From the NCBI GenBank assembly GCA_942493045.1, contig OW818665.1, positions 2,666,001 to 2,730,000 on the forward strand: a stretch of 64,000 bases of DNA, written 5' to 3'. Under the pieces are notes generated by a model. That model did not search any database, was not told the origin of the DNA, and saw only the letters and a program-made list of their open reading frames with translations. Origin of the DNA: Teretinema sp942493045. Its GTDB lineage: Bacteria; Spirochaetota; Spirochaetia; Treponematales; Treponemataceae. A program made the position numbers and the translations under genes. Positions within the stretch are counted from its first letter, which is position 1. Each line of letters starts with the position of its first letter. Positions 53,801 to 61,070 of this stretch are shown here, piece by piece.

Positions 53801-54060
53801 CCGTTCGATGATGTAGAGCCGAGGTATTCAATTCCGGAAACGCTGGATATAACGCTTTCTATCGGCCGGGAAATGCGGCGCTCAACTTCTTCCGGGCCGG
53901 CCCCGGTATAGGTAGTGGCGATGGCCACGTAGGGCAGTTCAATATCCGGCAGCAGATCCAGCGGCAGATCCCTGGTGGCGTACAACCCGAGGGCGGTCAG
54001 GATTATAAAGATAATCAGGATCGTTGTCGGTTTGTTGACGGCGGTCTTCGAAATACTCAT
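50830..54060 (-). CDS. RND-family efflux pump (HAE1-like)
   Basis: A 1076-residue inner-membrane pump with 12 predicted helices. TM1 (PTTILIIFIILTALGLYA), the first large loop with IESVISSVSGIEYLGS, TM4 with GMLVDNSIVILENI (one Asp where AcrB has two), a Pro-rich loop (YKMDPNMIPIMFF), and the last helices NVMTAVGLLILVGIIVNNGI. The closest named group is HAE1; drug, metal or lipid export cannot be told apart. It overlaps the adaptor gene by 4 nt and the PII-like gene by 4 nt. A short Gly/Ser run (FGGGNGMNIGGGG) lies in the second periplasmic loop. Confidence 0.92.
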   Translation of the reverse strand: MSISKTAVNKPTTILIIFIILTALGLYATRDLPLDLLPDIELPYVAIATTYTGAGPEEVERRISRPIESVISSVSGIEYLGSTSSNGQSLVFIQLTFGSDLGEAMNDIRGKLDYIKGMLPEDASTPMIYKMDPNMIPIMFFAISGNRSAEELRKYAEDIIPKLEQIDGVATAYVSGGREKAVIVEIPRDRLQAYNLTITQISQMMGAQNMQIAGGTITEEDLNYTISTVGEYASIEDIKNTVISYKMAGSPMSAAAGNPATMATVRLRDIADVYEGFKAQSSVYYLNGVPSIELSIQKQSGKNSVQTARAVQAKMAEIIKDAPSDIKIIETNNTTDIIQRSVDKVSSSAIQGALLAVIVLFIFLRSFRSTVIIGLTIPISLIITLGIMFFSGMTLNIMTLAGLALGVGMLVDNSIVILENIYTYREKGAKAITASVLGSQEMTMAITASTLTTICVFLPLLMYRRELGIIGEIFQGLAFTVVISLLCSLVVALVLVPVLTSKYLKIGSKREKELEKLALLERGITPPEPKNGIFQKMDKSLGVFFKNLDDGYAALVSKSLKHKFITILTVVVLFITSLIMIPVVGFVYMPESASDSVVVSLDMPVGTKLEVTEAVLQQLEQTVYREVKGYKNVTVLVGTSGNYGLGASSSYSGNLTISLPPLKDRVDSEEQIKQKLRSHFDDFPGASLSFGGGNGMNIGGGGSAVMISVKSEDMAKARSTAQAIKELLESKAADMVTEPQIDLKDGLPQVNIIIDRERLYNLGLNIYAVGQEIRASIAGVTATRYRQGGTETDIQLMLAPEDKTRLTDLELIFVTNSQGARIPVSSFARYEEGLSPISISRQDQSRIITVNAGAQPGVPITTIQKAVEKLIQSGIPKDEDVRIEFGGDYEELMKALRQFAIIILMAAILVFGVMASQFESLLDPFIVLFTLPLTVVGIVLVFGLTGNPLNVMTAVGLLILVGIIVNNGIVLVDYTNLLRRRGLSLTEACVEAARSRLRPILMTTLTTVLGLVPMAFFPGEGSEMVQPIGQTVLGGLSFGTLMTLFLMPVLYFIFNRYREKRAEKKAARAAAMGVRI

Positions 54061-55094
54061 TTAATGGTCTCCATTGCTGAAAGCGCAGGTAAGCGCGAAA
54101 CGATATTGATCGGGGAGCCGTCCTCGAGCAGGCTCTGCCCGCGAATGACTACTTCCTCTCCGGCGGTCAGGCCGGACAGAATTTCAATCTTGTCGTCTAC
54201 CCGGATTCCCGGGACGACAATTTGTTTGCGGACCCGGAAGGATGCCGCGGCGCTGTCGGCGCCGTCGGTATTATCCGTGGCGGAGCTGTCATTTGCGGAG
54301 CTGTCTTCAGCGGCCGCGTCCGGGGTTTCAGTCACCACAAACACAAAGGATTCACCAAAGCGGCTGACTACGGCGGTGTCCGGAATCTTTACGATGTTGG
54401 TGCGGGTGTCGGTGATCAGCTTGATGCGCGCGAACATACCGGCTTTGATGCGCGGGTCGCTCTGGACTTGTACCAGTTTTACGCTCATGGTTCGGGAGCT
54501 GGTGTCCAGAACCGGACTGACCTCGGTGACGCGGGCGCGGAAGGTTTCACCCGGATAAGCGTCAAAGCGCAGGTAGGCTTCCAGGCCTTCGCGGATTTTG
54601 GATACGTAGCGCTCCGGCACATTGGTGGTAATTTCCAGAGAATCCATTTTACTGACTTTTCCGGTGGACAGCTGCGGGGAGACCATGCTGCCGGCGACGA
54701 TCGAGAGGCTGGTTACGGTTCCGGAAATGGGCGCCTTGACGGGGCTGCTCTCATAGTTCATGCCGGGGCGGGAGGGGTCTACCAGGGCGATAACTTGATT
54801 GCGCTCGACGCTGTCTCCGACGCGCACGCGCACTTCCACTATCCGGCCGGCGGTATCCGGCAGAATATCGATATTGGTTTTGGCGTTGACGTCTCCGCCG
54901 AATTCCAGGTAGTCCTTCAGTTCACCGCGCGCGGCCGTGGTGGTGGAAACGGCGAAGACAGTCTCGGTTCTCTCGGCGGCGGCGGAAGCCGCTTTGGCCT
55001 TGTTGGAAATGCCGGAAACGGTCATGGAAATTCCGATCGCGGCTATTAGTACGGCGGCCGCGATTCCGGCGGCGACGGGTTTGGTAATCTTCAT
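54057..55094 (-). CDS. Periplasmic adaptor (HlyD/MFP) subunit of the RND pump
   Basis: A 345-residue adaptor with an N-terminal membrane anchor or signal (AAGIAAAVLIAAIGISMTVSG). Lipoyl-like halves contain VRVGDSVERNQVIALVD and PISGTVTSL, and the beta-barrel domain has YPGETFRARVTEVSPVLD. The C-terminal domain includes GLTAGEEVVIRGQSLLEDG. An Asp/Ser/Ala-rich insert of about 30 residues (around 255-285) is unusual and probably a flexible loop. It follows tolC by 16 bp. Confidence 0.92.
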   Translation of the reverse strand: MKITKPVAAGIAAAVLIAAIGISMTVSGISNKAKAASAAAERTETVFAVSTTTAARGELKDYLEFGGDVNAKTNIDILPDTAGRIVEVRVRVGDSVERNQVIALVDPSRPGMNYESSPVKAPISGTVTSLSIVAGSMVSPQLSTGKVSKMDSLEITTNVPERYVSKIREGLEAYLRFDAYPGETFRARVTEVSPVLDTSSRTMSVKLVQVQSDPRIKAGMFARIKLITDTRTNIVKIPDTAVVSRFGESFVFVVTETPDAAAEDSSANDSSATDNTDGADSAAASFRVRKQIVVPGIRVDDKIEILSGLTAGEEVVIRGQSLLEDGSPINIVSRLPALSAMETIK

Positions 55095-55110
55095 TGCGTG
55101 TTCCTTTCTA

Positions 55111-56469
55111 TTACTTGTTCAGTTTAACGCTCAGGGCGTTTTCAAGATCGATCAGGTTGGAAATATAGGTGAACTTTTCGGCGATCAGGCCGAGCTTGGC
55201 CTGCAGCATGGTATTCTCCGAATCCTTCAAGTCCAGGAACTCGATCGTTCCGGCGCGGTAGCCCTGCTCGCTGAGGCGGTAGGCCTTCTCGGCGATGCTG
55301 ACGTTCAGTTCCATAGCCGTGATCGCCGAGCGGGATTTTTCCAGTTTGCGTACCAGGTTGCGCACTTCCAGCTCGCCCATGTAGCGGGCCTGGCGCAGCG
55401 AGTTCTCCATCACGCTGATGTTTTCCCGCAGGTCGCGCAGAGCCACTCCATTTGAGGAAAAGGGCAGCAGGCTGGTCAGATTGAAGGCTACAGTGATGCT
55501 GAAAGCTCCGGAGCTGTCCGTCCAGTTATCGGCGTTGCTCCAGTCGGCGTCGATGGCCGAGAGCCGGGGCGAGAAGGTTTGGCTGAGGGCCACGGTCGGG
55601 CTGTAGACCTGCAAAGCCGTAGCCCGGTATTGGGTGCGCATCACGTCAATGTTTTTGGACAGGATGTTCAGGTCCAGGCGGTCACCGAGTCCGTCGGCCA
55701 ACAGCGCGTCGGCGTCGATTGGAAACAGGGCCGGGTTGATCTCACCGGAGAGTTCAATAGCCGTTTCCAGAGGTAGGCCGAGCAGGAAGCCAAACAAGTG
55801 CTTTTGCTGGAGCAGGTTCAGTTCCGCTTCCTGAATGGACGGCTTTTGAGTTTCCACGGCCAGCTGGGTTTGCAGATAGGCCAGTTCCGGTACCAGGCCG
55901 TTCTGGTAGTTGGTGAGGGTTTGCTTCAGGCGTTCTTCGCTGGTGGTCAGTTTTTCACGGGCCAGGGAGAGGCTGCCCTGCTGCAGCAGGATTCCGTAAA
56001 AACTTTTGCGCACGTTTTGCTCGGTTTGAAAGCGGGCCTGTTCCCAACTGAGCCGTCCGGCTTCGTAGCCCTGGCGGGTGGCGCGCAGGCCTTCGATCAG
56101 CGCCAGATTAAGGTTTAAGCCGATGCTCAAATTCCCCATGGCCGTCCAGCGGTCCGTTTCGGAGAGTTCAACCGTCATGTAGGGCGCCATCGGGTTGCCG
56201 GTGGCGACCGACATTTCGCCCATATTTGTGCGGGCCAGAGTTCCTGAAGCCTGGATATTCGGAATGAAAACCTTCCAGGCGGTATCGAAGGAGCGTTTTT
56301 TGATGCGCAGGTCGATGTCCGCGGATGACAGCTGAATATTGTTTTCCAGGGCCAGATCCACAGCCTCTTCGACGGTTAGTACCCGTACGTTTTCGGTTTG
56401 GGCGGTGACAGTGCCGGTGCCGGCAATGCTCAGGGCGGCCAGGACGGCCGCGAGGGTGCGTAATTTCAT
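55111..56469 (-). CDS. TolC-family outer-membrane efflux channel
   Basis: The ATG at 56469 after AGGAG gives 452 residues with signal MKLRTLAAVLAALSIAGTGT. Two OEP repeats are seen: LTVEEAVDLALENNIQLSSA near the N-terminus and RQARYMGELEVRNLVRKLEKS in the second half, each helical with beta strands between. It should form the outer-membrane exit duct of the tripartite pump. Its start overlaps the TetR gene stop by 4 nt. The longer frame from 56595 is rejected because it would sit inside tetR. Confidence 0.92.
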   Translation of the reverse strand: MKLRTLAAVLAALSIAGTGTVTAQTENVRVLTVEEAVDLALENNIQLSSADIDLRIKKRSFDTAWKVFIPNIQASGTLARTNMGEMSVATGNPMAPYMTVELSETDRWTAMGNLSIGLNLNLALIEGLRATRQGYEAGRLSWEQARFQTEQNVRKSFYGILLQQGSLSLAREKLTTSEERLKQTLTNYQNGLVPELAYLQTQLAVETQKPSIQEAELNLLQQKHLFGFLLGLPLETAIELSGEINPALFPIDADALLADGLGDRLDLNILSKNIDVMRTQYRATALQVYSPTVALSQTFSPRLSAIDADWSNADNWTDSSGAFSITVAFNLTSLLPFSSNGVALRDLRENISVMENSLRQARYMGELEVRNLVRKLEKSRSAITAMELNVSIAEKAYRLSEQGYRAGTIEFLDLKDSENTMLQAKLGLIAEKFTYISNLIDLENALSVKLNK

Positions 56470-57644
56470 AATATCTCCTTGTCTCCGCGCATCATGCAGA
56501 AATACATGCGGCGGACATTTTGTTTCAGTGTCTGTGTATCGGACTTTTGCCGGTGTCCCTGGATTATAGTGCTGGTGGAGAGCAGGCTTGCCCACTTCAG
56601 TATAGAAACCCCGAGCATGCCGGAAGTGTCACTTTTTATTTCGGCCAGTTCATCAATTTTCCAGGACTTCAGAAAAGCCGAAAGATCGATGTCCGGATGC
56701 TCGTGCTTGTGCGCGCCGTTAAAGCTTTCATAGCGGATCCAGTTAAAGACTGATACGATCTCCGGCCGGGCAATCAGATAACTGGATTGCACCGACATCA
56801 GGATGTACAGTTGCTCGGCCAGGTTTGCGCCGAAGGGGGCGCGCTCCAGGCAAAGGTTGATGATGGTCCGGTTTTCGCTGCGCGTCAGGTCGTCGAGCAT
56901 TTCTTCCTTGGTTTTATAGTAAAAATACAGGCTGCTTTTAGCCTTGCCCATTTCCTCGGCGATGCGCTCGATGGTGGTTTCGTTGATTCCCCAGGTTTCC
57001 ACGGTGCGGGCGATGGCCGAGAACAGCTTGCCGCTCTCCGGCCTTTCCTCCGGAGCGATGGCGCACAGTGTATCCAGTTCATCCATGCGCGACTGCTTCG
57101 GCAGGGGCAGGGACGGGAAGCCGCTGCCGCAATAGTCCAGCAGACGCTTTTGTATTTCGGCTATCTTGGGGAAGGGAAAGCTGGCTATGGTAATGGTGGC
57201 GGCGTTTTTAAGAAAGTGAATGGCGGTGCTGAGCTGCTGTTCCGGGCTTTGGGCGGCCAGGGCGCTGAGCTTTTCATTGAGCAGAGGACTAAGGCTTCGG
57301 ATACGGGCGGTCAAACTTTCTTCGAAATTTTGACCGGCGAAGATTGAATTGAGAAAGAGGTTTAACAGTCCGCCTTGCCGGATAAAAAGATCGCGCATGG
57401 CGGCGCGCAGGGCAGCGGGAGAAAGGTCGGTCTTTGAAACGGCATTGATGATCTCTGTGGCCAGACGTTCCTGCATGGACTCTTCCAGCTCGGCTTTATT
57501 GCGGTAATGGCGGTACAGGGCGGTTTTGGACACGCCCACCCGCTCGGCCACGTCCGAAAGGCTCCAGCGGTTGTTGAGCCGGATCATTTCAAAGGCGGCG
57601 TTGAGGATTTGGTCTTTTCTTGATACCTTTCCGGCGCACAACAT
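56466..57644 (-). CDS. Double TetR-family regulator of the efflux operon
   Basis: A 392-residue protein with two TetR-like DNA-binding domains in one chain. The first is near residues 8-55 (WSLSDVAERVGVSKTALYRHY), the second near 215-262 (TTIERIAEEMGKAKSSLYFYY), each followed by a helical region. A usual TetR monomer is about 200 residues and works as a dimer, so this may bind one operator as a monomer or bridge two. A perfect 20-bp palindrome lies 21 bp upstream. It is the first gene of the efflux operon and is probably an autorepressor. Confidence 0.85.
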   Translation of the reverse strand: MLCAGKVSRKDQILNAAFEMIRLNNRWSLSDVAERVGVSKTALYRHYRNKAELEESMQERLATEIINAVSKTDLSPAALRAAMRDLFIRQGGLLNLFLNSIFAGQNFEESLTARIRSLSPLLNEKLSALAAQSPEQQLSTAIHFLKNAATITIASFPFPKIAEIQKRLLDYCGSGFPSLPLPKQSRMDELDTLCAIAPEERPESGKLFSAIARTVETWGINETTIERIAEEMGKAKSSLYFYYKTKEEMLDDLTRSENRTIINLCLERAPFGANLAEQLYILMSVQSSYLIARPEIVSVFNWIRYESFNGAHKHEHPDIDLSAFLKSWKIDELAEIKSDTSGMLGVSILKWASLLSTSTIIQGHRQKSDTQTLKQNVRRMYFCMMRGDKEIL

Positions 57645-57665
57645 ACTGTCTCTTACTCCAATTAA

Positions 57666-57685
57666 GTTACCGAACGTTCGGTAAC
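57666..57685. promoter_or_regulatory. Perfect 20-bp palindromic operator for the double TetR
   Basis: Half-site GTTACCGAAC is followed directly by its complement GTTCGGTAAC. It lies between the divergent tetR (start 57644) and methyltransferase (start 57755) genes. Its form, with GAACGTTC in the centre, is typical of TetR sites. The binding partner is inferred. Confidence 0.8.
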
Positions 57686-57754
57686 AACAACATACTCAAG
57701 GCAGGTGCATATCGTCAAGCACTATGCTACAATTCCGGCGTAAGGAGCCGATAT

Positions 57755-58510
57755 ATGAAAAACAAACAATACCGGGAACTGGCCGTCTGCGGCTTCGAGG
57801 CCGTACTGGCCCTCACCGAACGCCATCCCGAATCCATACAACGCCTTTTCTTCAATAAAGAATGCGCCCGCTTTTTTGGGACAGTCTGTAAAACCCTGGC
57901 CGCCAGCAAGCGTATTTACCGGCTGGTCGAGTCCGACGCCGAGCTGGAAAAACTCTGCCAGTCCGTGCATCATCAGGGGGCGGTGGCCATGATCACCGCG
58001 CCGGAGGTAGAGCGGCTGAGCGCCGCTGAAATGGCGGCCTGGCCCTCGCGCAAAGAGCGCGTTCTGGTGCTGGACCGCGTCGGAAACGCCAATAATTTCG
58101 GGGCCATCGTGCGCAGCGCCGCTTTTTTCGGCGTTAAAACCATCGTGATCAGCGACGAGGACGAACAGGCTCAGGTTACCACCAGCGCCTATCGCGTAGC
58201 CCAGGGCGGCATGGAATTCGTAGAGCTGCGCCGGGTATCCTCGGCGGCCTGGCTGCTGCAAAATACCGCCGGCAAGATGACGCGCATCGGCGCCGATCAC
58301 CGCGCCAAAAACCAGTTGTCGGACCTGCGTACCCTGGCCGCGGACGCCGATGCCGCCCTGGTGGTGCTCGGCAACGAAGAAGCCGGTCTTTCCGCGGAAG
58401 TGAAGGCCGCCTGCGACCATTTGGTGCGCATTCCCGGCTCGGGCAACATCGAAAGCCTCAATGTGGCCCAGGCGGCGTCGCTGTTTCTCTACGAACTGTC
58501 TCTTTTGTAA
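57755..58510 (+). CDS. TrmH/SpoU-family RNA 2'-O-methyltransferase
   Basis: A 251-residue SPOUT enzyme with an N-terminal RNA-binding segment (HHQGAVAMITAP) and the three SpoU motifs: DRVGNANNFGAIVRSAAFFG, VVLGNEEAGLS and IPGSGNIESLNVAQAASLFLYEL. The target (rRNA such as 23S G2251, or tRNA) cannot be told. The ATG at 57755 follows AAGGAG; a TACAAT box lies at 57728-57733. The longer frame from 57620 crosses the operator and is rejected. Confidence 0.9.
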   Translation: MKNKQYRELAVCGFEAVLALTERHPESIQRLFFNKECARFFGTVCKTLAASKRIYRLVESDAELEKLCQSVHHQGAVAMITAPEVERLSAAEMAAWPSRKERVLVLDRVGNANNFGAIVRSAAFFGVKTIVISDEDEQAQVTTSAYRVAQGGMEFVELRRVSSAAWLLQNTAGKMTRIGADHRAKNQLSDLRTLAADADAALVVLGNEEAGLSAEVKAACDHLVRIPGSGNIESLNVAQAASLFLYELSLL

Positions 58511-58541
58511 CAAAGTCACTATGCTTTTCACTTTTTTTTCG

Positions 58542-58547
58542 TATACT
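58542..58547 (+). promoter_or_regulatory. -10 box upstream of trxA
   Basis: TATACT lies 35 nt before the ATG at 58583, giving a leader of about 30 nt with a GGAGG site. No good -35 is seen. Confidence 0.4.
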
Positions 58548-58582
58548 AGAGTTATAAAGAACGATAAAAAGGAGGCACGCCC

Positions 58583-58900
58583 ATGGCAGTGTTACATACA
58601 AACGGAGAAAGCTTTAACAAGGTGATCAATCAGGACAAACCGGTATTGGTGGATTTCTGGGCTCCCTGGTGCGGTCCCTGCAAAATGCTCGGTCCCGTAC
58701 TCGAAGAGGTTGAAAAAGAAATCGGAGCGACGGCTGTAGTAGCCAAGGTAAATGTGGACGATGAGCAGGACCTGGCGATCAAGTTCGGCGTATCCAGCAT
58801 TCCAACCATGGTACTGTTCAAGAACGGTCAGCCCGTGGACCGCGCCGTAGGTTTTATGAGCAAGGAAAAAATCATTTCCTTTATCAAAGCCAAGAGCTGA
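58583..58900 (+). CDS. trxA: Thioredoxin
   Basis: A 105-residue cytosolic thioredoxin with the redox site WAPWCGPCKM, the cis-proline in SSIPTMVLFKNG and DVDD-like NVDDEQDLA. Length and motifs are canonical. AAGGAGG lies 8-10 nt before the ATG. A terminator follows at 58940-58968. It stands alone between the methyltransferase gene and the convergent ABC permease. Confidence 0.97.
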   Translation: MAVLHTNGESFNKVINQDKPVLVDFWAPWCGPCKMLGPVLEEVEKEIGATAVVAKVNVDDEQDLAIKFGVSSIPTMVLFKNGQPVDRAVGFMSKEKIISFIKAKS

Positions 58901-58939
58901 TGTACTGCTCATAAAAAAAATCTGTAGATATGATAAACG

Positions 58940-58968
58940 AACTCCCCGTATCCCGGGGAGTTTTTTTT
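58940..58968 (+). terminator. trxA rho-independent terminator
   Basis: AACTCCCCG (58940-58948) pairs with CGGGGAGTT (58954-58962), a 5-nt loop, followed by T through 58968. Confidence 0.9.
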
Positions 58969-59008
58969 GTTCCCGGCTCCCTGCGTGCCTCGGCGTTGCC
59001 GGCGCCGG

Positions 59009-59887
59009 TTATACTTCCAGCTTTTTCTCCAGCAGCAGCGAACTCAGCGCGAACAGGCCGGCGGCGGCGCACAGCATGAACAGGGCGCTGACCAGATTGA
59101 GCTCGATGTCACCGCGCATACCGTTGCCGTTCATAGCGTTGTTGAATTGCAAAACTCCGTTGGAAGCGTTCATCTGAAAATTACGGAAGGACAGGGCGAT
59201 GCGGGCATTCGGGGCGAAGCGCTCGCCGATAAAGGTACCGAGGGCCGACAGCCGGTTAAACACGAACAGCGCGCCGATTACCGACAGCACGGTCGCGGCC
59301 TTGCGGTTACGCACCAGCGAGGCGCTGGCGATTACCGCGAAGGAAATCAGCGAGCCGATTACCGCGAAGTTTAAGACGATCATTACCAGTAGTTTTAAAA
59401 TCATCGGCAGGTTGCCGAAGACCGTCGACTGCAGGTAATTCCAGAAGTCGGCAGCGCTGGTAATCCCCATATTTCCCCGGATAAAGGTCAGGGAAATAGT
59501 AACGAAGCTAAGCATCAGCGAAAAGAAGCTGACCAGGAGATAGGCCAAAAACTCGATGAGGCCGGCGAGCATCCGTCCGCCGAGAATCTGGGCGCCGTTT
59601 TTTGGCAGGGTCATGATCAGGTAGCCGGTGTCCTTTTTGAGAATTTCGGTGATGTGGCCGGAACTGCCGGTAAAGAAGTGCGCCAGCGGAACAAAGACCG
59701 CCGAGACGATGGCCAGAAAGCCGATAAAGCCGAAAAATCCCGGGGTGTTGGCGGCAGTGGATGAACCGGCGGCAAATTGAACGGCGATAATGACTGACAG
59801 CAGCAGGTTCAGGCCGGCAACGATCGGCGCGGCGACGCGGAAAGTCTGTAAGCGGTTTAGTAATTGGTACTTGATAATATTCAGCAT
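59009..59887 (-). CDS. ABC exporter membrane subunit
   Basis: A 292-residue membrane protein with about six hydrophobic helices (GLNLLLSVIIAVQFA; FFGFIGFLAIVSAVFVPLAHFF; ILKLLVMIVLNFAVIGSLISF; LFMLCAAAGLFALSSLLL). It has no ATPase motif. It lies 12 bp after the ABC ATPase and is the last gene of the YtrA-type operon. Such GntR-ATPase-permease sets usually respond to cell-envelope stress; the substrate is unknown. Confidence 0.8.
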   Translation of the reverse strand: MLNIIKYQLLNRLQTFRVAAPIVAGLNLLLSVIIAVQFAAGSSTAANTPGFFGFIGFLAIVSAVFVPLAHFFTGSSGHITEILKKDTGYLIMTLPKNGAQILGGRMLAGLIEFLAYLLVSFFSLMLSFVTISLTFIRGNMGITSAADFWNYLQSTVFGNLPMILKLLVMIVLNFAVIGSLISFAVIASASLVRNRKAATVLSVIGALFVFNRLSALGTFIGERFAPNARIALSFRNFQMNASNGVLQFNNAMNGNGMRGDIELNLVSALFMLCAAAGLFALSSLLLEKKLEV

Positions 59888-59899
59888 GTAATCCTCCGA

Positions 59900-60601
59900 T
59901 TAGCGGTCTGCGAAAATGTCCAGATAGATCTGGTGCATCGATTTTCCCCGGGTGGTGCGCAATTCCTCGGCGTCGCCGGAGAGAATGATTTCCCCGCGGT
60001 CCAGGAAGACGGCGTCGTTCAGCACCGGCTCAATATCCGTCACCAGATGGGTACTGATGATGATCGAAGAGTCTTCCGACCAGGTTTTGATGATGGTGGT
60101 CACGATGCGCTCGCGGGCCACCGGGTCGACGCCGCCGAGCGGCTCGTCCATCAGGAAGAGTTTGGCCTTGCGCGAGAAGGCTAAGGTCAGGTTCAGCTTT
60201 TCGATCATGCCTTTACTCATGGTCCTCACCGTTTGTTTGGCTTCCAGCTTCATAAAGGAAAGCATCTCGGTAGCCTTGGCGCGGTCAAAGTCCGCGAAAA
60301 AGTCGGCGTAATAGGCGATGGCGTCCTCGGCCTTCATCCAGGGATACAGGCTGTTGCGGTCGCTCAAAAAGGAAACGCAGGCCTTGGTATTCACGCCGGC
60401 GCTCTGGCCGTTGACGGTAAAGCTTCCGCCGGAGGGCCGTTGCAGGCCGGAGAGGATTTTCAGCAGGGTGGTTTTTCCGGAACCGTTCGGTCCCATCAGG
60501 CCGAGTATCCGGCCGGGGGCGAGCTCCAGGTTAATGCCCTTTAAGGCGGCCTTGGTCAGGTAGTTTTTTTTCAGGTCGGTAATGGTCAATACGCTGTTCA
60601 T
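59900..60601 (-). CDS. ABC exporter ATP-binding subunit
   Basis: A 233-residue ATPase. Walker A is GPNGSGKTTLLKIL; the signature region reads MSKGMIEKLNLTLAF, lacking the usual LSGGQ; Walker B is LFLMDEPLGGVD. The H-loop is IIISTHLV. The missing Gln in the signature occurs in other exporters of this type. The start overlaps the regulator stop by 4 nt. Confidence 0.92.
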   Translation of the reverse strand: MNSVLTITDLKKNYLTKAALKGINLELAPGRILGLMGPNGSGKTTLLKILSGLQRPSGGSFTVNGQSAGVNTKACVSFLSDRNSLYPWMKAEDAIAYYADFFADFDRAKATEMLSFMKLEAKQTVRTMSKGMIEKLNLTLAFSRKAKLFLMDEPLGGVDPVARERIVTTIIKTWSEDSSIIISTHLVTDIEPVLNDAVFLDRGEIILSGDAEELRTTRGKSMHQIYLDIFADR

Positions 60602-60969
60602 GTCCGTTTTTCTCCCTTAAGTGTTTTGCCCAGCTCGGCTTCCATGTCGCCGTCGCTGTAGCCCAGACCGCGCAAGCCCTGGATAAAGGCGGCGGTCAGG
60701 GCGCTGGCCATTTCGGCGCGCAGGGCGGTGATCATGCCCTCCCGGCCGACAATGTAGGTGCCCATACCGCGCCGTGTTTCGGTTACGCCTTCGCGTTCCA
60801 GCTCCTGATAGGCTCGCTGTACGGTGTTCGGGTTTACGGACTCGGCTTCGGCCTGTTCCCTTACCGACGGCAATTTGTCTCCGGCTTTGAGAGAGCCGTT
60901 CACAATCCGCGTTTTAATAGCATGCATGATCTGCTGATAAATCGGCAGGTTCGGGTCAAATTCGCTCAT
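60598..60969 (-). CDS. GntR-family (YtrA-type) regulator
   Basis: A 123-residue regulator: a winged-helix GntR domain (about 8-75; LPIYQQIMHAIKTRIVNGSL, VREQAEAESVNPNTVQRAYQEL) plus a short helical tail. It lacks a large effector domain, as in YtrA. It is the first gene of the ABC operon. AAGGAGG precedes the ATG. A TTGACA-17-TATTAG promoter (61028-61000) overlaps an inverted repeat, which implies autoregulation. Confidence 0.9.
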   Translation of the reverse strand: MSEFDPNLPIYQQIMHAIKTRIVNGSLKAGDKLPSVREQAEAESVNPNTVQRAYQELEREGVTETRRGMGTYIVGREGMITALRAEMASALTAAFIQGLRGLGYSDGDMEAELGKTLKGEKRT

Positions 60970-60999
60970 GCGGCCTCCTTGTTCTAGTGTCTTACATTA

Positions 61000-61028
61000 C
61001 TAATACACCGTGTTGATGTAATTGTCAA
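61000..61028 (-). promoter_or_regulatory. Promoter of the YtrA-ABC operon
   Basis: On the minus strand TTGACA (61028-61023), a 17-nt spacer and TATTAG (61005-61000). The 5' leader is about 24 nt and holds the ribosome-binding site. Confidence 0.7.
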
Positions 61029-61038
61029 CCGGTGTATT
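61002..61038. promoter_or_regulatory. Inverted repeat, probable YtrA operator
   Basis: AATACACCG (61002-61010) and CGGTGTATT (61030-61038) form 9-bp arms separated by 19 bp. Matching extends inward with one bulge (TGTTGA against TCAAC). The repeat covers the -10 and -35 of the minus promoter and touches the -35 of xpt, so one protein could control both. Confidence 0.7.
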
Positions 61039-61065
61039 GAAAAAGATGGCGTTTTTCTGCATAGT
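61037..61065 (+). promoter_or_regulatory. Promoter of xpt, leaderless geometry
   Basis: TTGAAA (61037-61042), a 17-nt spacer and CATAGT (61060-61065), then 5 nt to the ATG at 61071. No Shine-Dalgarno. The -35 begins where the right arm of the inverted repeat ends. Confidence 0.6.
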
Positions 61066-61070
61066 AAGTC

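Noticed and set aside
61043..61070. Purine riboswitch upstream of xpt
   Set aside because: Only 5 nt separate the -10 box from the ATG, so there is no room for an aptamer.
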